A stretch of DNA of 38,240 nucleotides from Streptomyces albidochromogenes. GTDB lineage: Bacteria; Actinomycetota; Actinomycetes; Streptomycetales; Streptomycetaceae. This document shows, piece by piece, positions 29,867-37,123 of the stretch; the stretch's first letter is position 1, and each line of letters starts with the position of its first letter. The position numbers and the translations under genes are program-made. The notes beneath the pieces were generated by a model, which was not told where the DNA came from, searched no databases, and saw only the letters and a program-made list of their open reading frames with translations. The DNA lies in assembly GCF_005981925.1 (NCBI RefSeq), contig NZ_VBVX01000021.1, positions 1 through 38,240 on the forward strand, given 5' to 3'.

Positions 29867-30993
29867 CAGATCTCCATCCCGAAGGGCCGAGTGAACCGGA
29901 CGTCACCCTCGACCATGTCTCGCATGTCTTCTACGTTGTGGCGGAACATGAGCATCCGCTCGATGCCGAACCCGAAGGCGAATCCGCTGTACTTCGCGGG
30001 GTCGACGCCGCAGGCGGTGAGCACCTTCGGGTTGACCATGCCGCAGCCGCCCAGCTCGATCCAGCCCTCGCTGCCGCAGGTGCGGCAGGGACGGTCCGGG
30101 TTGCCGACGGACTCGCCGCGGCAGACGTAGCAGACCATGTCCATCTCGGCCGACGGCTCGGTGAACGGGAAGTAGTTCGGGCGCAGCCGCGTCTTCATGC
30201 CCTCGCCGAAGAGCGCCTGGACCATGTGGTCGAGGGTGCCCTTGAGGTCGGCCATCGTGAGGCCCTCGTCGACGGCGAGCAGCTCGATCTGGTGGAAGAC
30301 CGGGGTGTGCGTGGCGTCGAGCTCGTCCGTGCGGTAGACGCGGCCGGGGCACACGACGTACACGGGCGGCTCGCGGTCGAGCAGCGCGCGGGCCTGGACG
30401 GGAGAGGTGTGCGTGCGCAGGACGACGCCGGACTCGTCGGACTTCGACCCGTCCGCGCCCTGGACGAAGAAGGTGTCCTGCATCTGGCGCGCCGGGTGGT
30501 CCGGGACGAAGTTGAGGGCGTCGAAGTTGAACCACTCCGCCTCGACCTCGGGTCCCTCGGCGACCTCGTAGCCCATGGCGACGAAGACGTCGGCGACGCG
30601 CTCCATCAGCGTGGTCAGCGGGTGCCGCGCTCCGGCCGGGACGCGGTCGTACGGAAGGGTGACGTCCACCGCCTCCTCGACCAGCACGCGCTCGTCCCGC
30701 TCCGCCTCCAGGGCGGCCAGGCGGGCGGCGAGGGCCTTGTTCACGGCGCCGCGGGCCATGCCCACGCGCTTGCCCGCCTCGGCCTTGGCGGCCGGCGGCA
30801 GGGCGCCGATCTCACGGTTGGCGAGCGAGAGCGGCGAGGTGGGGCCGGTGTGCGCGGTCTTCGCGTGGGTGAGCGCGTCGAGATCCGCCGCGGCGTCGAA
30901 GGCGGCGAGCGCCTCGTCCCGCATGCGCTCGATCTCTTCCGGTTTCAGCGCCTCGACCTCAACAGGGTCGTACGACTTATTGGGTGCGGACAT
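29866..30993 (-). CDS. pheS: Phenylalanyl-tRNA synthetase alpha chain
   Basis: PheS is the catalytic subunit (class II aminoacyl-tRNA synthetase). The 375-aa protein has an N-terminal coiled-coil region (about 15-100), class II motif 2 around [16 protein letters not shown] residues near 260, and motif 3 GFGIERM near the C-terminus ([16 protein letters not shown]). I chose ATG 30993; the frame extends upstream to 31062, but that part overlaps the promoter. The -10 TAGACT at 31069-31074 would give a leader of about 70 nt. It forms an operon with pheT. Confidence 0.97.
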   Translation of the reverse strand: MSAPNKSYDPVEVEALKPEEIERMRDEALAAFDAAADLDALTHAKTAHTGPTSPLSLANREIGALPPAAKAEAGKRVGMARGAVNKALAARLAALEAERDERVLVEEAVDVTLPYDRVPAGARHPLTTLMERVADVFVAMGYEVAEGPEVEAEWFNFDALNFVPDHPARQMQDTFFVQGADGSKSDESGVVLRTHTSPVQARALLDREPPVYVVCPGRVYRTDELDATHTPVFHQIELLAVDEGLTMADLKGTLDHMVQALFGEGMKTRLRPNYFPFTEPSAEMDMVCYVCRGESVGNPDRPCRTCGSEGWIELGGCGMVNPKVLTACGVDPAKYSGFAFGFGIERMLMFRHNVEDMRDMVEGDVRFTRPFGMEI

Positions 30994-31068
30994 CTCTTCC
31001 CGTACTTCCGATTGGCTGGTGGCGTGGCCCCCGCTCGACGACTGAGGACGCAAAGGTGCCAAAGGTCG

Positions 31069-31074
31069 AGTCTA
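31069..31074 (-). promoter_or_regulatory. -10 element of the pheS-pheT operon
   Basis: TAGACT on the minus strand lies 75 nt before the pheS start, inside the short gap after the histidine kinase gene. The leader contains the near-repeat CCTTTGGCACCTTTG. I see no T-box or Phe-rich leader peptide, so tRNA-dependent attenuation is not supported. Confidence 0.55.
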
Positions 31075-31108
31075 AAGGCCGCGAGGGGTGAAGAAGCCCG
31101 TGGGCCGC

Positions 31109-32266
31109 TCAGGCGAGATAGGCCGGAGCGCCGACGGGCAGGATAAATCGGAACTCGGCGCCGCCGCCGGGCCCGCGGCCGACGGTGATCGAGCCGCCGT
31201 GCGCCTCGACGATGCCCTTGACGATGTACAGCCCCAGGCCGGTGCCGCCGCGTTTGCTGCCGCGCCAGAAGCGGGTGAAGACGCGCCCCATCGACTCCTC
31301 GGGAATGCCGGCGCCTTCGTCACTCACGGTCACGGCTGTTCCCTTCGCTGCGTGGTCGGCGGTCTTGAGCGGGGCTGCGCCCACCTCGATGGTGACCGTT
31401 CCCTCGCCGTGCCGCACCGCATTTTCCAGCAGGTTGCCGAGCACCTGGTCGATCTTGTCCGGGTCTGCCCAGCAATCGGGCAGCGGCTGGTGGACGCGGA
31501 CCAGGAAGCGGTCCGGGGGCTGGCCGTTGGAGATGTGCGCCTGGACGTGCCGGCCGACGGCCGTGGGCAGGTCCACGGGCTGCCGGCGCACCTCCAGCCG
31601 CCCGGAGTCGATGCGCGAGATGTCGAGCAGCTCGGCGATCAGCCGGGTGATCCGGCCGGCGTCCGCGTCGACGGTCTCCAGCATCAGCTTCTTCTGGTCG
31701 TCGGTGAAGCGCTCCCACTTGGCGAGGAGCGTCGCCGTGAACCCCTTGACCGACGTCAGCGGGGACCGCAGCTCGTGCGCGACGGTGGCTATGAGCTCGG
31801 CGTGGCTGCGCTCGGTGCGGCGCCTGGCCTCGGTGCCGCGCAGCGAGACGACGACCCGCCGCACGGGCCCGGTCGGCTCGCGCCGTACGTACCGCGCGGA
31901 GACCAGCACCTCGCGGCCGCCGGGCAGCAGCAGGTTGCGCTCGGGCTGCCCGGCGCGGATGGCGAGTCCGCCGTACGGGTCGGTCAGGCTCCACCAGCGC
32001 CGGCCCTCCAGGTCCTCCAGGGGCAGCGCGGTCTCCAGGGGCCGGCCGAGGGCGGCTTCCCTGGGGGTGGCGGTGATCCGCGCGGCGGCGGCGTTGAAGC
32101 AGACGACGCGGCCGCTCTCGTCCGCGACGACGAGGCCGTCGGGGAGGTCGTCGGGGTCGATCCCCTGTCCGTCCTCCGCGTACGGCCGCTCGGCGTGCGG
32201 AAGCTCCGCGTACGGACGCGGTAAAGCCTCGCTCGCCCCGGACGGACCGCTCGTGCCGACAGCCAT
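31109..32266 (-). CDS. Soluble PAS-domain sensor histidine kinase (orphan)
   Basis: The 385-aa protein has no transmembrane segment: a 35-residue N-terminus with repeats like YAELPHAERPYAEDG, a PAS domain (about 40-140, with GLVVADESGRVVCFN), a HisKA domain with phosphoacceptor His164 (AHELRSPL), and a HATPase domain with N-box Asn282, G1 DEGAGIP (316-322) and G2 GTGLGL (341-346). No response regulator is near, so its partner is elsewhere. Location beside pheS, rRNA-methyltransferase and ribosomal genes is conserved in Streptomyces from what I recall. GTGGGATACGGGG precedes ATG 32266. Confidence 0.9.
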   Translation of the reverse strand: MAVGTSGPSGASEALPRPYAELPHAERPYAEDGQGIDPDDLPDGLVVADESGRVVCFNAAAARITATPREAALGRPLETALPLEDLEGRRWWSLTDPYGGLAIRAGQPERNLLLPGGREVLVSARYVRREPTGPVRRVVVSLRGTEARRRTERSHAELIATVAHELRSPLTSVKGFTATLLAKWERFTDDQKKLMLETVDADAGRITRLIAELLDISRIDSGRLEVRRQPVDLPTAVGRHVQAHISNGQPPDRFLVRVHQPLPDCWADPDKIDQVLGNLLENAVRHGEGTVTIEVGAAPLKTADHAAKGTAVTVSDEGAGIPEESMGRVFTRFWRGSKRGGTGLGLYIVKGIVEAHGGSITVGRGPGGGAEFRFILPVGAPAYLA

Positions 32267-32398
32267 CCCCGTATCCCACCTCTTCCGAATGGCGGAGGGG
32301 GTCCTCCCTGCTCAAGGGGTCCCTCCCCGCGCCGGCGAAGCCGGGAGCGCGGGACAGAGGCCGAGAGCCCGGGGGAGGCCCCCGAGCCCGCCACCCTA

Positions 32399-33253
<855 letters not shown>

Positions 33254-33320
33254 GGTCGGCGGCTCACTTCTCTGCGTATCTCTGCGTACGGAAGGGGTCG
33301 TGCACGTCCGGTACGACGCA

Positions 33321-33355
33321 CCGGACCCGCAGGCGGCGAACGCCTGCGGGTCCGG
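33321..33355 (-). terminator. Terminator of the infC-rpmI-rplT operon
   Basis: A perfect 15-bp stem (33321-33335 with 33341-33355) and a 5-base loop begin 25 nt after the rplT stop. This is the strongest hairpin in the block. Confidence 0.85.
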
Positions 33356-33380
33356 TGGACGAAGAAGGTGCTGCCTGGAA

Positions 33381-33767
33381 TCAGGCGGCGGTCTTCGGGG
33401 CGTTGACGTCGCTCGGGAGCGCCTTCTGGGCGACCTCGACGAGCGCGGCGAACGCGTTGGCGTCGTTGACCGCGAGCTCGGCCAGGATCTTGCGGTCCAC
33501 CTCGATGTTGGCGGCCTTCAGACCCTGGATGAGGCGGTTGTACGTCATGCCGTTCTGGCGGGCAGCGGCGTTGATGCGCTGGATCCACAGCTGACGGAAG
33601 TCGCCCTTGCGCTTCTTGCGGTCGTTGTAGTTGTAGACCAGGGAGTGGGTGACCTGCTCCTTGGCCTTGCGGTACAGGCGCGAACGCTGACCGCGGTAGC
33701 CCTTGGCCGCCTCGAGGATTGCCCGGCGCTTCTTGTGGGCGTTGACTGCCCGCTTGACGCGTGCCAC
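33381..33767 (-). CDS. rplT: 50S ribosomal protein L20
   Basis: L20 is an early-assembling large-subunit protein, and in several bacteria it also represses its own operon by binding mRNA. The 128-aa sequence is unmistakable ([50 protein letters not shown]). The GTG start at 33767 has AAGGAG upstream. The last gene of infC-rpmI-rplT, it is separated from rpmI by 104 nt with a GNRA-loop hairpin. Confidence 0.98.
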   Translation of the reverse strand: MARVKRAVNAHKKRRAILEAAKGYRGQRSRLYRKAKEQVTHSLVYNYNDRKKRKGDFRQLWIQRINAAARQNGMTYNRLIQGLKAANIEVDRKILAELAVNDANAFAALVEVAQKALPSDVNAPKTAA

Positions 33768-33845
33768 TTGTTAACTCCTTGTAGCGGGGCCGCGGTTGAA
33801 CTCACACGGCCCGGAAACGTTTTGGTCTCGGTCGGTCCGACGAGG

Positions 33846-33865
33846 GGCTCCGGTCGCCCGGAGCC
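33846..33865 (-). promoter_or_regulatory. GNRA-capped hairpin between rpmI and rplT
   Basis: An 8-bp perfect stem (33846-33853 with 33858-33865) is closed on the minus-strand RNA by a GCGA tetraloop, a stable GNRA loop, only 6 nt after the rpmI stop. It may be an mRNA-processing or regulator-binding element; it is short for a terminator. Confidence 0.5.
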
Positions 33866-33871
33866 GCGACG

Positions 33872-34066
33872 TCACTTGCCGAGAAGCTTCTTGATCTTCG
33901 GGGCGTCCGCCGGGGACACCACGACAGCGCCGGTCAGCGAGCGGGTCTTCTTGGAGGACTTGTGCTCCAGGAGGTGGCGCTTGCCGGCCTTCTCGCGCAT
34001 GACCTTGCCGGAGCCGGTGATCTTGAAGCGCTTGCTGGCACCGCTGTGCGTCTTGTTCTTCGGCAT
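33872..34066 (-). CDS. rpmI: 50S ribosomal protein L35
   Basis: The 64-aa sequence is a full-length L35 ([30 protein letters not shown]). The ATG at 34066 has a GGAGAG-type ribosome binding site about 11 nt upstream. It is in the operon infC-rpmI-rplT. Confidence 0.98.
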   Translation of the reverse strand: MPKNKTHSGASKRFKITGSGKVMREKAGKRHLLEHKSSKKTRSLTGAVVVSPADAPKIKKLLGK

Positions 34067-34165
34067 AGCGCCGTTCTCTCCTCGTCAGTGGCGCTCCCCC
34101 GGCGGGTGTGCCGGAGAGCGGGAGCGTCAGTCAGTTGTATGGGGCTGGGGCTTCCTGGCCGAACC

Positions 34166-34190
34166 CGGGGCCGCCTGGATGGCAGCCCCG
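34166..34190 (-). promoter_or_regulatory. Hairpin directly after infC
   Basis: A 10-bp stem (34166-34175 with 34181-34190, one U-G pair in the minus-strand RNA, 5-nt loop) starts 4 nt past the infC stop. It could reduce read-through or protect the infC 3' end, helping different levels of IF3 versus L35 and L20. A second stem-loop (CGCTCCC with GGGAGCG, minus strand) lies around 34103-34132. Confidence 0.5.
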
Positions 34191-34194
34191 CGGA

Positions 34195-34860
34195 TCACGC
34201 TTCGGAAGGGGTCTCGGACTGCGCCTCGGCCGGAGCCTCGGCGACCTCGTCCGCCGACTCCGCCTGCACGGCGTCGTCGGTCGCGCTGCCCTGGCGTTCG
34301 GCCTTGCGGGCCGCCTGGGCCTCGCGTGCCTCGGCCATGGCCTCGGTCTTCTTCTTGTGCGGGCCGAGAACCATGATCATGTTCCGGCCGTCCTGCTTGG
34401 GATTCGACTCGATGAAGCCAAGGTCCTCGACGTCCGAAGCCAGACGCTGAAGCAGTCGGAAGCCGAGCTCGGGGCGGGACTGCTCACGACCACGGAACAT
34501 GATCGTGATCTTGACCTTGTCGCCCTGCTTGAGGAACCTGACGACATGACCCTTCTTGGTGTCATAGTCGTGCGGGTCGATCTTCGGCCGGAGCTTCATT
34601 TCCTTGATGACCGTGTGCGCCTGGTTCTTGCGCGCCTCACGGGCCTTCATGGCCGACTCGTACTTGAACTTCCCGTAGTCCATGAGCTTGCACACGGGCG
34701 GACGGGCGGTCGCCGCGACCTCGACCAGGTCGAGGTCGTACTCCTGCGCAAGCTCCAGGGCCTTCGCAAGGGGCACAATGCCGACCTGCTCGCCGCTGGG
34801 TCCGACGAGTCGCACCTCGGGAACGCGAATCCGGTCGTTAATGCGGGGCTCAGCGCTGAT
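34195..34860 (-). CDS. infC: Translation initiation factor IF-3 (AUC start codon)
   Basis: IF-3 binds the 30S subunit, keeps it free of 50S and rejects non-standard start codons. The 221-aa protein has the N-domain ([32 protein letters not shown]), the linker ([11 protein letters not shown]) and the C-domain ([17 protein letters not shown]), plus an acidic Ala/Glu-rich tail usual in actinobacteria. In-frame TGA at 34870-34872, then GGAGGA, then ATC at 34858-34860: no ATG, GTG or TTG exists between the stop and the conserved N-terminus (first GTG comes 14 codons later), so AUC must be the start. E. coli infC uses AUU for autoregulation, so the same logic is probable here. Confidence 0.95.
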   Translation of the reverse strand: MSAEPRINDRIRVPEVRLVGPSGEQVGIVPLAKALELAQEYDLDLVEVAATARPPVCKLMDYGKFKYESAMKAREARKNQAHTVIKEMKLRPKIDPHDYDTKKGHVVRFLKQGDKVKITIMFRGREQSRPELGFRLLQRLASDVEDLGFIESNPKQDGRNMIMVLGPHKKKTEAMAEAREAQAARKAERQGSATDDAVQAESADEVAEAPAEAQSETPSEA

Positions 34861-35162
34861 GGATCCTCCTCAGTAGCACCACACGACTGTCTGGCAGACA
34901 GCCGCGTAACGTCTGTTTCGTGAGACCAACCTCAGGGAGCCATGAAAAATGCCCCGGACGGGAACACAGGCGGGGCTCCTGGAAATACCGGAGCACCACC
35001 GCGCATCAACCGCGGGGCGCACATCGAGCGGCGCTCCATCGTCCGTACGGAACGATGGGGACCGCTTGACCGGTGACCCGCCGTCCGTGAGGACAGCCAG
35101 GTGGGAGATCGGAGCCTCCACTTGTGGGCCGGGCACACAGGTGTCCGGCCGGTCGTTACACA
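34861..35162 (-). ncRNA. Structured infC leader with candidate attenuator
   Basis: About 300 nt separate the likely promoter from infC with no convincing gene. On the minus-strand RNA a segment at 34971-34976 pairs with 34951-34956 (6 GC pairs) and is followed by AUUUUU (34945-34950), an intrinsic terminator with a U-tract, rare in this genome type. The overlapping segment 34974-34979 can instead pair with 34936-34941 downstream, or with 34990-34994 upstream. These pairings are mutually exclusive, as in a transcription attenuator. Further hairpins are at 35036-35058 (7 bp) and 34887-34901 (palindrome). L20- or IF3-mediated control of this operon is known in other bacteria. Confidence 0.5.
34945..34976 (-). 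terminator. U-tract terminator inside the infC leader
   Basis: Stem GCCCCG (34971-34976) with CGGGGC (34951-34956) on the minus strand, 14-nt loop, one A, then five U. It is the only hairpin in this window that I found followed by a U run. Confidence 0.5.
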
Positions 35163-35168
35163 AGGTTA
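35163..35168 (-). promoter_or_regulatory. -10 element of the infC operon
   Basis: TAACCT on the minus strand, within TGCTAACCTTG, matches the Streptomyces -10. It predicts a transcript start near 35156 and a leader of about 295 nt before the AUC start of infC. Confidence 0.5.
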
Positions 35169-35227
35169 GCAGCTCCGCCGGGGAGCGGCGACCCCGGTCG
35201 GGCCGGAGGCCGTGCCGGGCGGGGGCA

Positions 35228-35233
35228 TATCGT
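35228..35233 (+). promoter_or_regulatory. Leaderless -10 element for the DUF1844 gene
   Basis: TATCGT ends exactly 7 nt before the ATG at 35241, and there is no ribosome binding site. Confidence 0.5.
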
Positions 35234-35240
35234 GTGCCTC

Positions 35241-35603
35241 ATGAGTGACGCGACCTCCCCCAATGAATCTCCCGACTTCGACGCCATGACGCGCGACATC
35301 GCGGAAGTCCCGGCAGTCGAGGTGATCGTTACGGTGGCGGTCAACCTGATGAGCGCCGCCGCCGTGAAGCTCGGCCTCACCGAGGACGGCGACGAGCACA
35401 AGGACCTCGACGAGGCCCGCAAGCTGGTGCACGCGCTGGCCGGCCTGCTGGACGCCAGCGCGACCGAGATCAGCTCCTTCCACGCGGCGCCGCTGCGCGA
35501 CGGGCTGAAGTCGCTGCAGCTGGCGTTCCGCGAGGCGTCGGCGGTGCCGGACGAGGTCGGCCAGGGTCCGGGCGAGAAGTACACGGGCCCGGTGTACGGC
35601 TGA
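35241..35603 (+). CDS. DUF1844 domain protein
   Basis: This 120-aa protein is a DUF1844 member: an acidic start, the core VIVTVAVNLMSAAAVKLGL with EDLDEARKLVHALAGLLDA-type helices, and a C-terminal helix LKSLQLAFREAS. DUF1844 proteins are often encoded next to infC in actinobacteria, as here (divergent), so a link to translation is conceivable but unproven. The ATG at 35241 is chosen because the conserved region follows and a -10 lies at leaderless distance. Confidence 0.88.
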   Translation: MSDATSPNESPDFDAMTRDIAEVPAVEVIVTVAVNLMSAAAVKLGLTEDGDEHKDLDEARKLVHALAGLLDASATEISSFHAAPLRDGLKSLQLAFREASAVPDEVGQGPGEKYTGPVYG

Positions 35604-35613
35604 CCGACCGTTC

Positions 35614-36348
35614 CTATCCGCGTACGAACAGGGGCTCGCCGGGAGGCGTGGCACCGGCCGGCAGCAGTGCCAGGTCGAGGCCGCGCACCAGGCGGGCCCT
35701 CAGCGTTTCGTCGGCGGCCAGGGCCCCGGCCACGCGGCGGACCGCGTCGGCCGGTACGGCGCCGGGGGCGAGGACCAGCGCCAGGGTGCCGTCGGCGCTG
35801 CCCGGGCCGAGGTGGGCGCGCAGCACGGCGGACTCCGCGGCGACAGCGGCCCGTACCGCCTCGGTGACCGCCGGGTCGTCGAGCGGCACGGCGCTGGTGC
35901 GGCCCTCGGCGGCGGCGAGCAGCGCGGACCCGGTCAGCTGGTAGGGCACCGGGCCCGCCAGGTCCAGGACCAGCGTGTCGGCCCGCTCGTGGGCGACGGC
36001 CTGGAGCGCCTGGTGCAGGGGTACGGCGACGGGGCGCGCCTCCGGGTTCCAGCGGGCCAGGGACGCGGTGGAGGTGAAGGCGGGCAGGGCGCGGCGCTCG
36101 CCCGCCTGGAGGGTGGGCACGGCCATGTCGCTGGTCTTCTCGCGCCGCAGACCGGTCTCTTCGTCGGTCTCGGCCTCGCCGAGCACGGCGACGACGGGGA
36201 CCAGGAGCCGGGCGCCGGCCAGCGCCGCGAGCACCTGCGGCTCGGCCGCCGGGTCCTCGGCCCAGGCGGCGAGCGCCGCGGTGAGCCGCGGGTCGGCGGT
36301 GCCGTCGTCTTCGGAGAAACCGGGGTCCGGGATGTTCTTGAGCGCCAC
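35614..36348 (-). CDS. SseB family protein
   Basis: The 244-aa protein resembles the SseB (enhanced serine sensitivity B) family found throughout actinobacteria: LLVPVVAVLGE, MAVPTLQAGERRALPAFTSTASLARWNPEARPVAVP and a C-terminal domain ending PLFVRG. The molecular role is unknown. The start is GTG 36348; TAGTCT (36355-36360) lies 6 nt upstream, so it may be leaderless. It converges with the DUF1844 gene (10 nt between stops). Confidence 0.85.
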   Translation of the reverse strand: MALKNIPDPGFSEDDGTADPRLTAALAAWAEDPAAEPQVLAALAGARLLVPVVAVLGEAETDEETGLRREKTSDMAVPTLQAGERRALPAFTSTASLARWNPEARPVAVPLHQALQAVAHERADTLVLDLAGPVPYQLTGSALLAAAEGRTSAVPLDDPAVTEAVRAAVAAESAVLRAHLGPGSADGTLALVLAPGAVPADAVRRVAGALAADETLRARLVRGLDLALLPAGATPPGEPLFVRG

Positions 36349-36354
36349 GTCACG

Positions 36355-36360
36355 AGACTA
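36355..36360 (-). promoter_or_regulatory. Leaderless -10 element for the SseB gene
   Basis: TAGTCT on the minus strand ends 6 nt before the GTG start at 36348, with no ribosome binding site visible between. Confidence 0.45.
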
Positions 36361-36379
36361 TCCGCCGGGCGGCGGGGGT

Positions 36380-37123
36380 TTGTGCACGGGTCCGGTGGGC
36401 ACCGCCCCGGCTGTGGATGTCTCGTGCGTCGTGTCGGCCGCCGTCCGCCCGTGCGGGGGCCCGGAGACCCTCGTGTACGGGGAGGGGCGCTTCCCTGCCG
36501 CGAGCGTCGTGAAGGTCGGCATCCTCGCGGCGCTGCTGCTGCGGGCTCAGGACCGGGGGCGGCGGCCGGGTCCGGTGGAGCGGGCGTGCGCCGAGGCCAT
36601 GATCCGGCGCAGTGACAACGACGCCGCGTCGGCGCTGTGGGCGGCTATCGGCGGCCCGGCGGGGCTGGACGCGGCGCACGCGCGGCTCGGTCTGACCGAG
36701 ACGTCGGCGGACCGGGCCTGGGGGCGTACGCGGACGGCGGCGAGGGATCAGGTGGCGTTGCTGCGGGCGGTGTTCGGCGACGGGGACGCGGGTGGGCCCG
36801 GCGTGCTGGACGCGCACTCCCGTGCGTACCTCAGGACCCTGATGGGGCAGGTCGTGCCGGGGCAGGACTGGGGTGTGTCGGCCGCCGGCCGGGGCGCCGC
36901 GCTGAAGAACGGCTGGATGACGCGCGACGCCACCGGCCTGTGGGTCGTGCACAGCGTGGGGCGGGTGCGGGCGCCGGACGGGCGGGCGCTGCTGATCGCC
37001 GTCCTGTCCGAGGGGCACGCCACGAAGGAGGCGGGGATCGCGGTGGTGGAGCGGACGTCAGTGGAAGTGGCGGGAGGCCGTCGGCCGGCTGGTGCGCCAC
37101 AGGGCCACCGCGCCGGCCAGTAG
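36380..37123 (+). CDS. Class A beta-lactamase-like serine hydrolase
   Basis: The 247-aa protein has the serine-hydrolase motifs of the beta-lactamase/DD-peptidase fold: Ser42-x-x-Lys45 (ASVVK), Ser78-Asp-Asn80 (SDN) and KNG at 176-178 where KTG or KSG is usual. No signal peptide is visible, so it may be cytoplasmic, which is odd for a beta-lactamase. The TTG start at 36380 is a best guess; GTG 36398 is possible, and the real start may differ. The 3' end overlaps the mycosin 3' end on the opposite strand by 66 bp. Confidence 0.72.
   Translation: MCTGPVGTAPAVDVSCVVSAAVRPCGGPETLVYGEGRFPAASVVKVGILAALLLRAQDRGRRPGPVERACAEAMIRRSDNDAASALWAAIGGPAGLDAAHARLGLTETSADRAWGRTRTAARDQVALLRAVFGDGDAGGPGVLDAHSRAYLRTLMGQVVPGQDWGVSAAGRGAALKNGWMTRDATGLWVVHSVGRVRAPDGRALLIAVLSEGHATKEAGIAVVERTSVEVAGGRRPAGAPQGHRAGQ

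Noticed and set aside
34870..35163. A 97-codon frame in the infC leader ending at the TGA just before the infC AUC start
   Set aside because: The start would be TTG with no ribosome binding site, third-position GC is not biased, and the codons cross the predicted terminator and hairpins. It looks like structured RNA, not a gene.
35163..35168. T-box or tRNA-dependent control of pheS or infC
   Set aside because: No T-box core, no specifier loop and no Phe-rich leader peptide were seen. The infC leader structure is better explained by attenuation.
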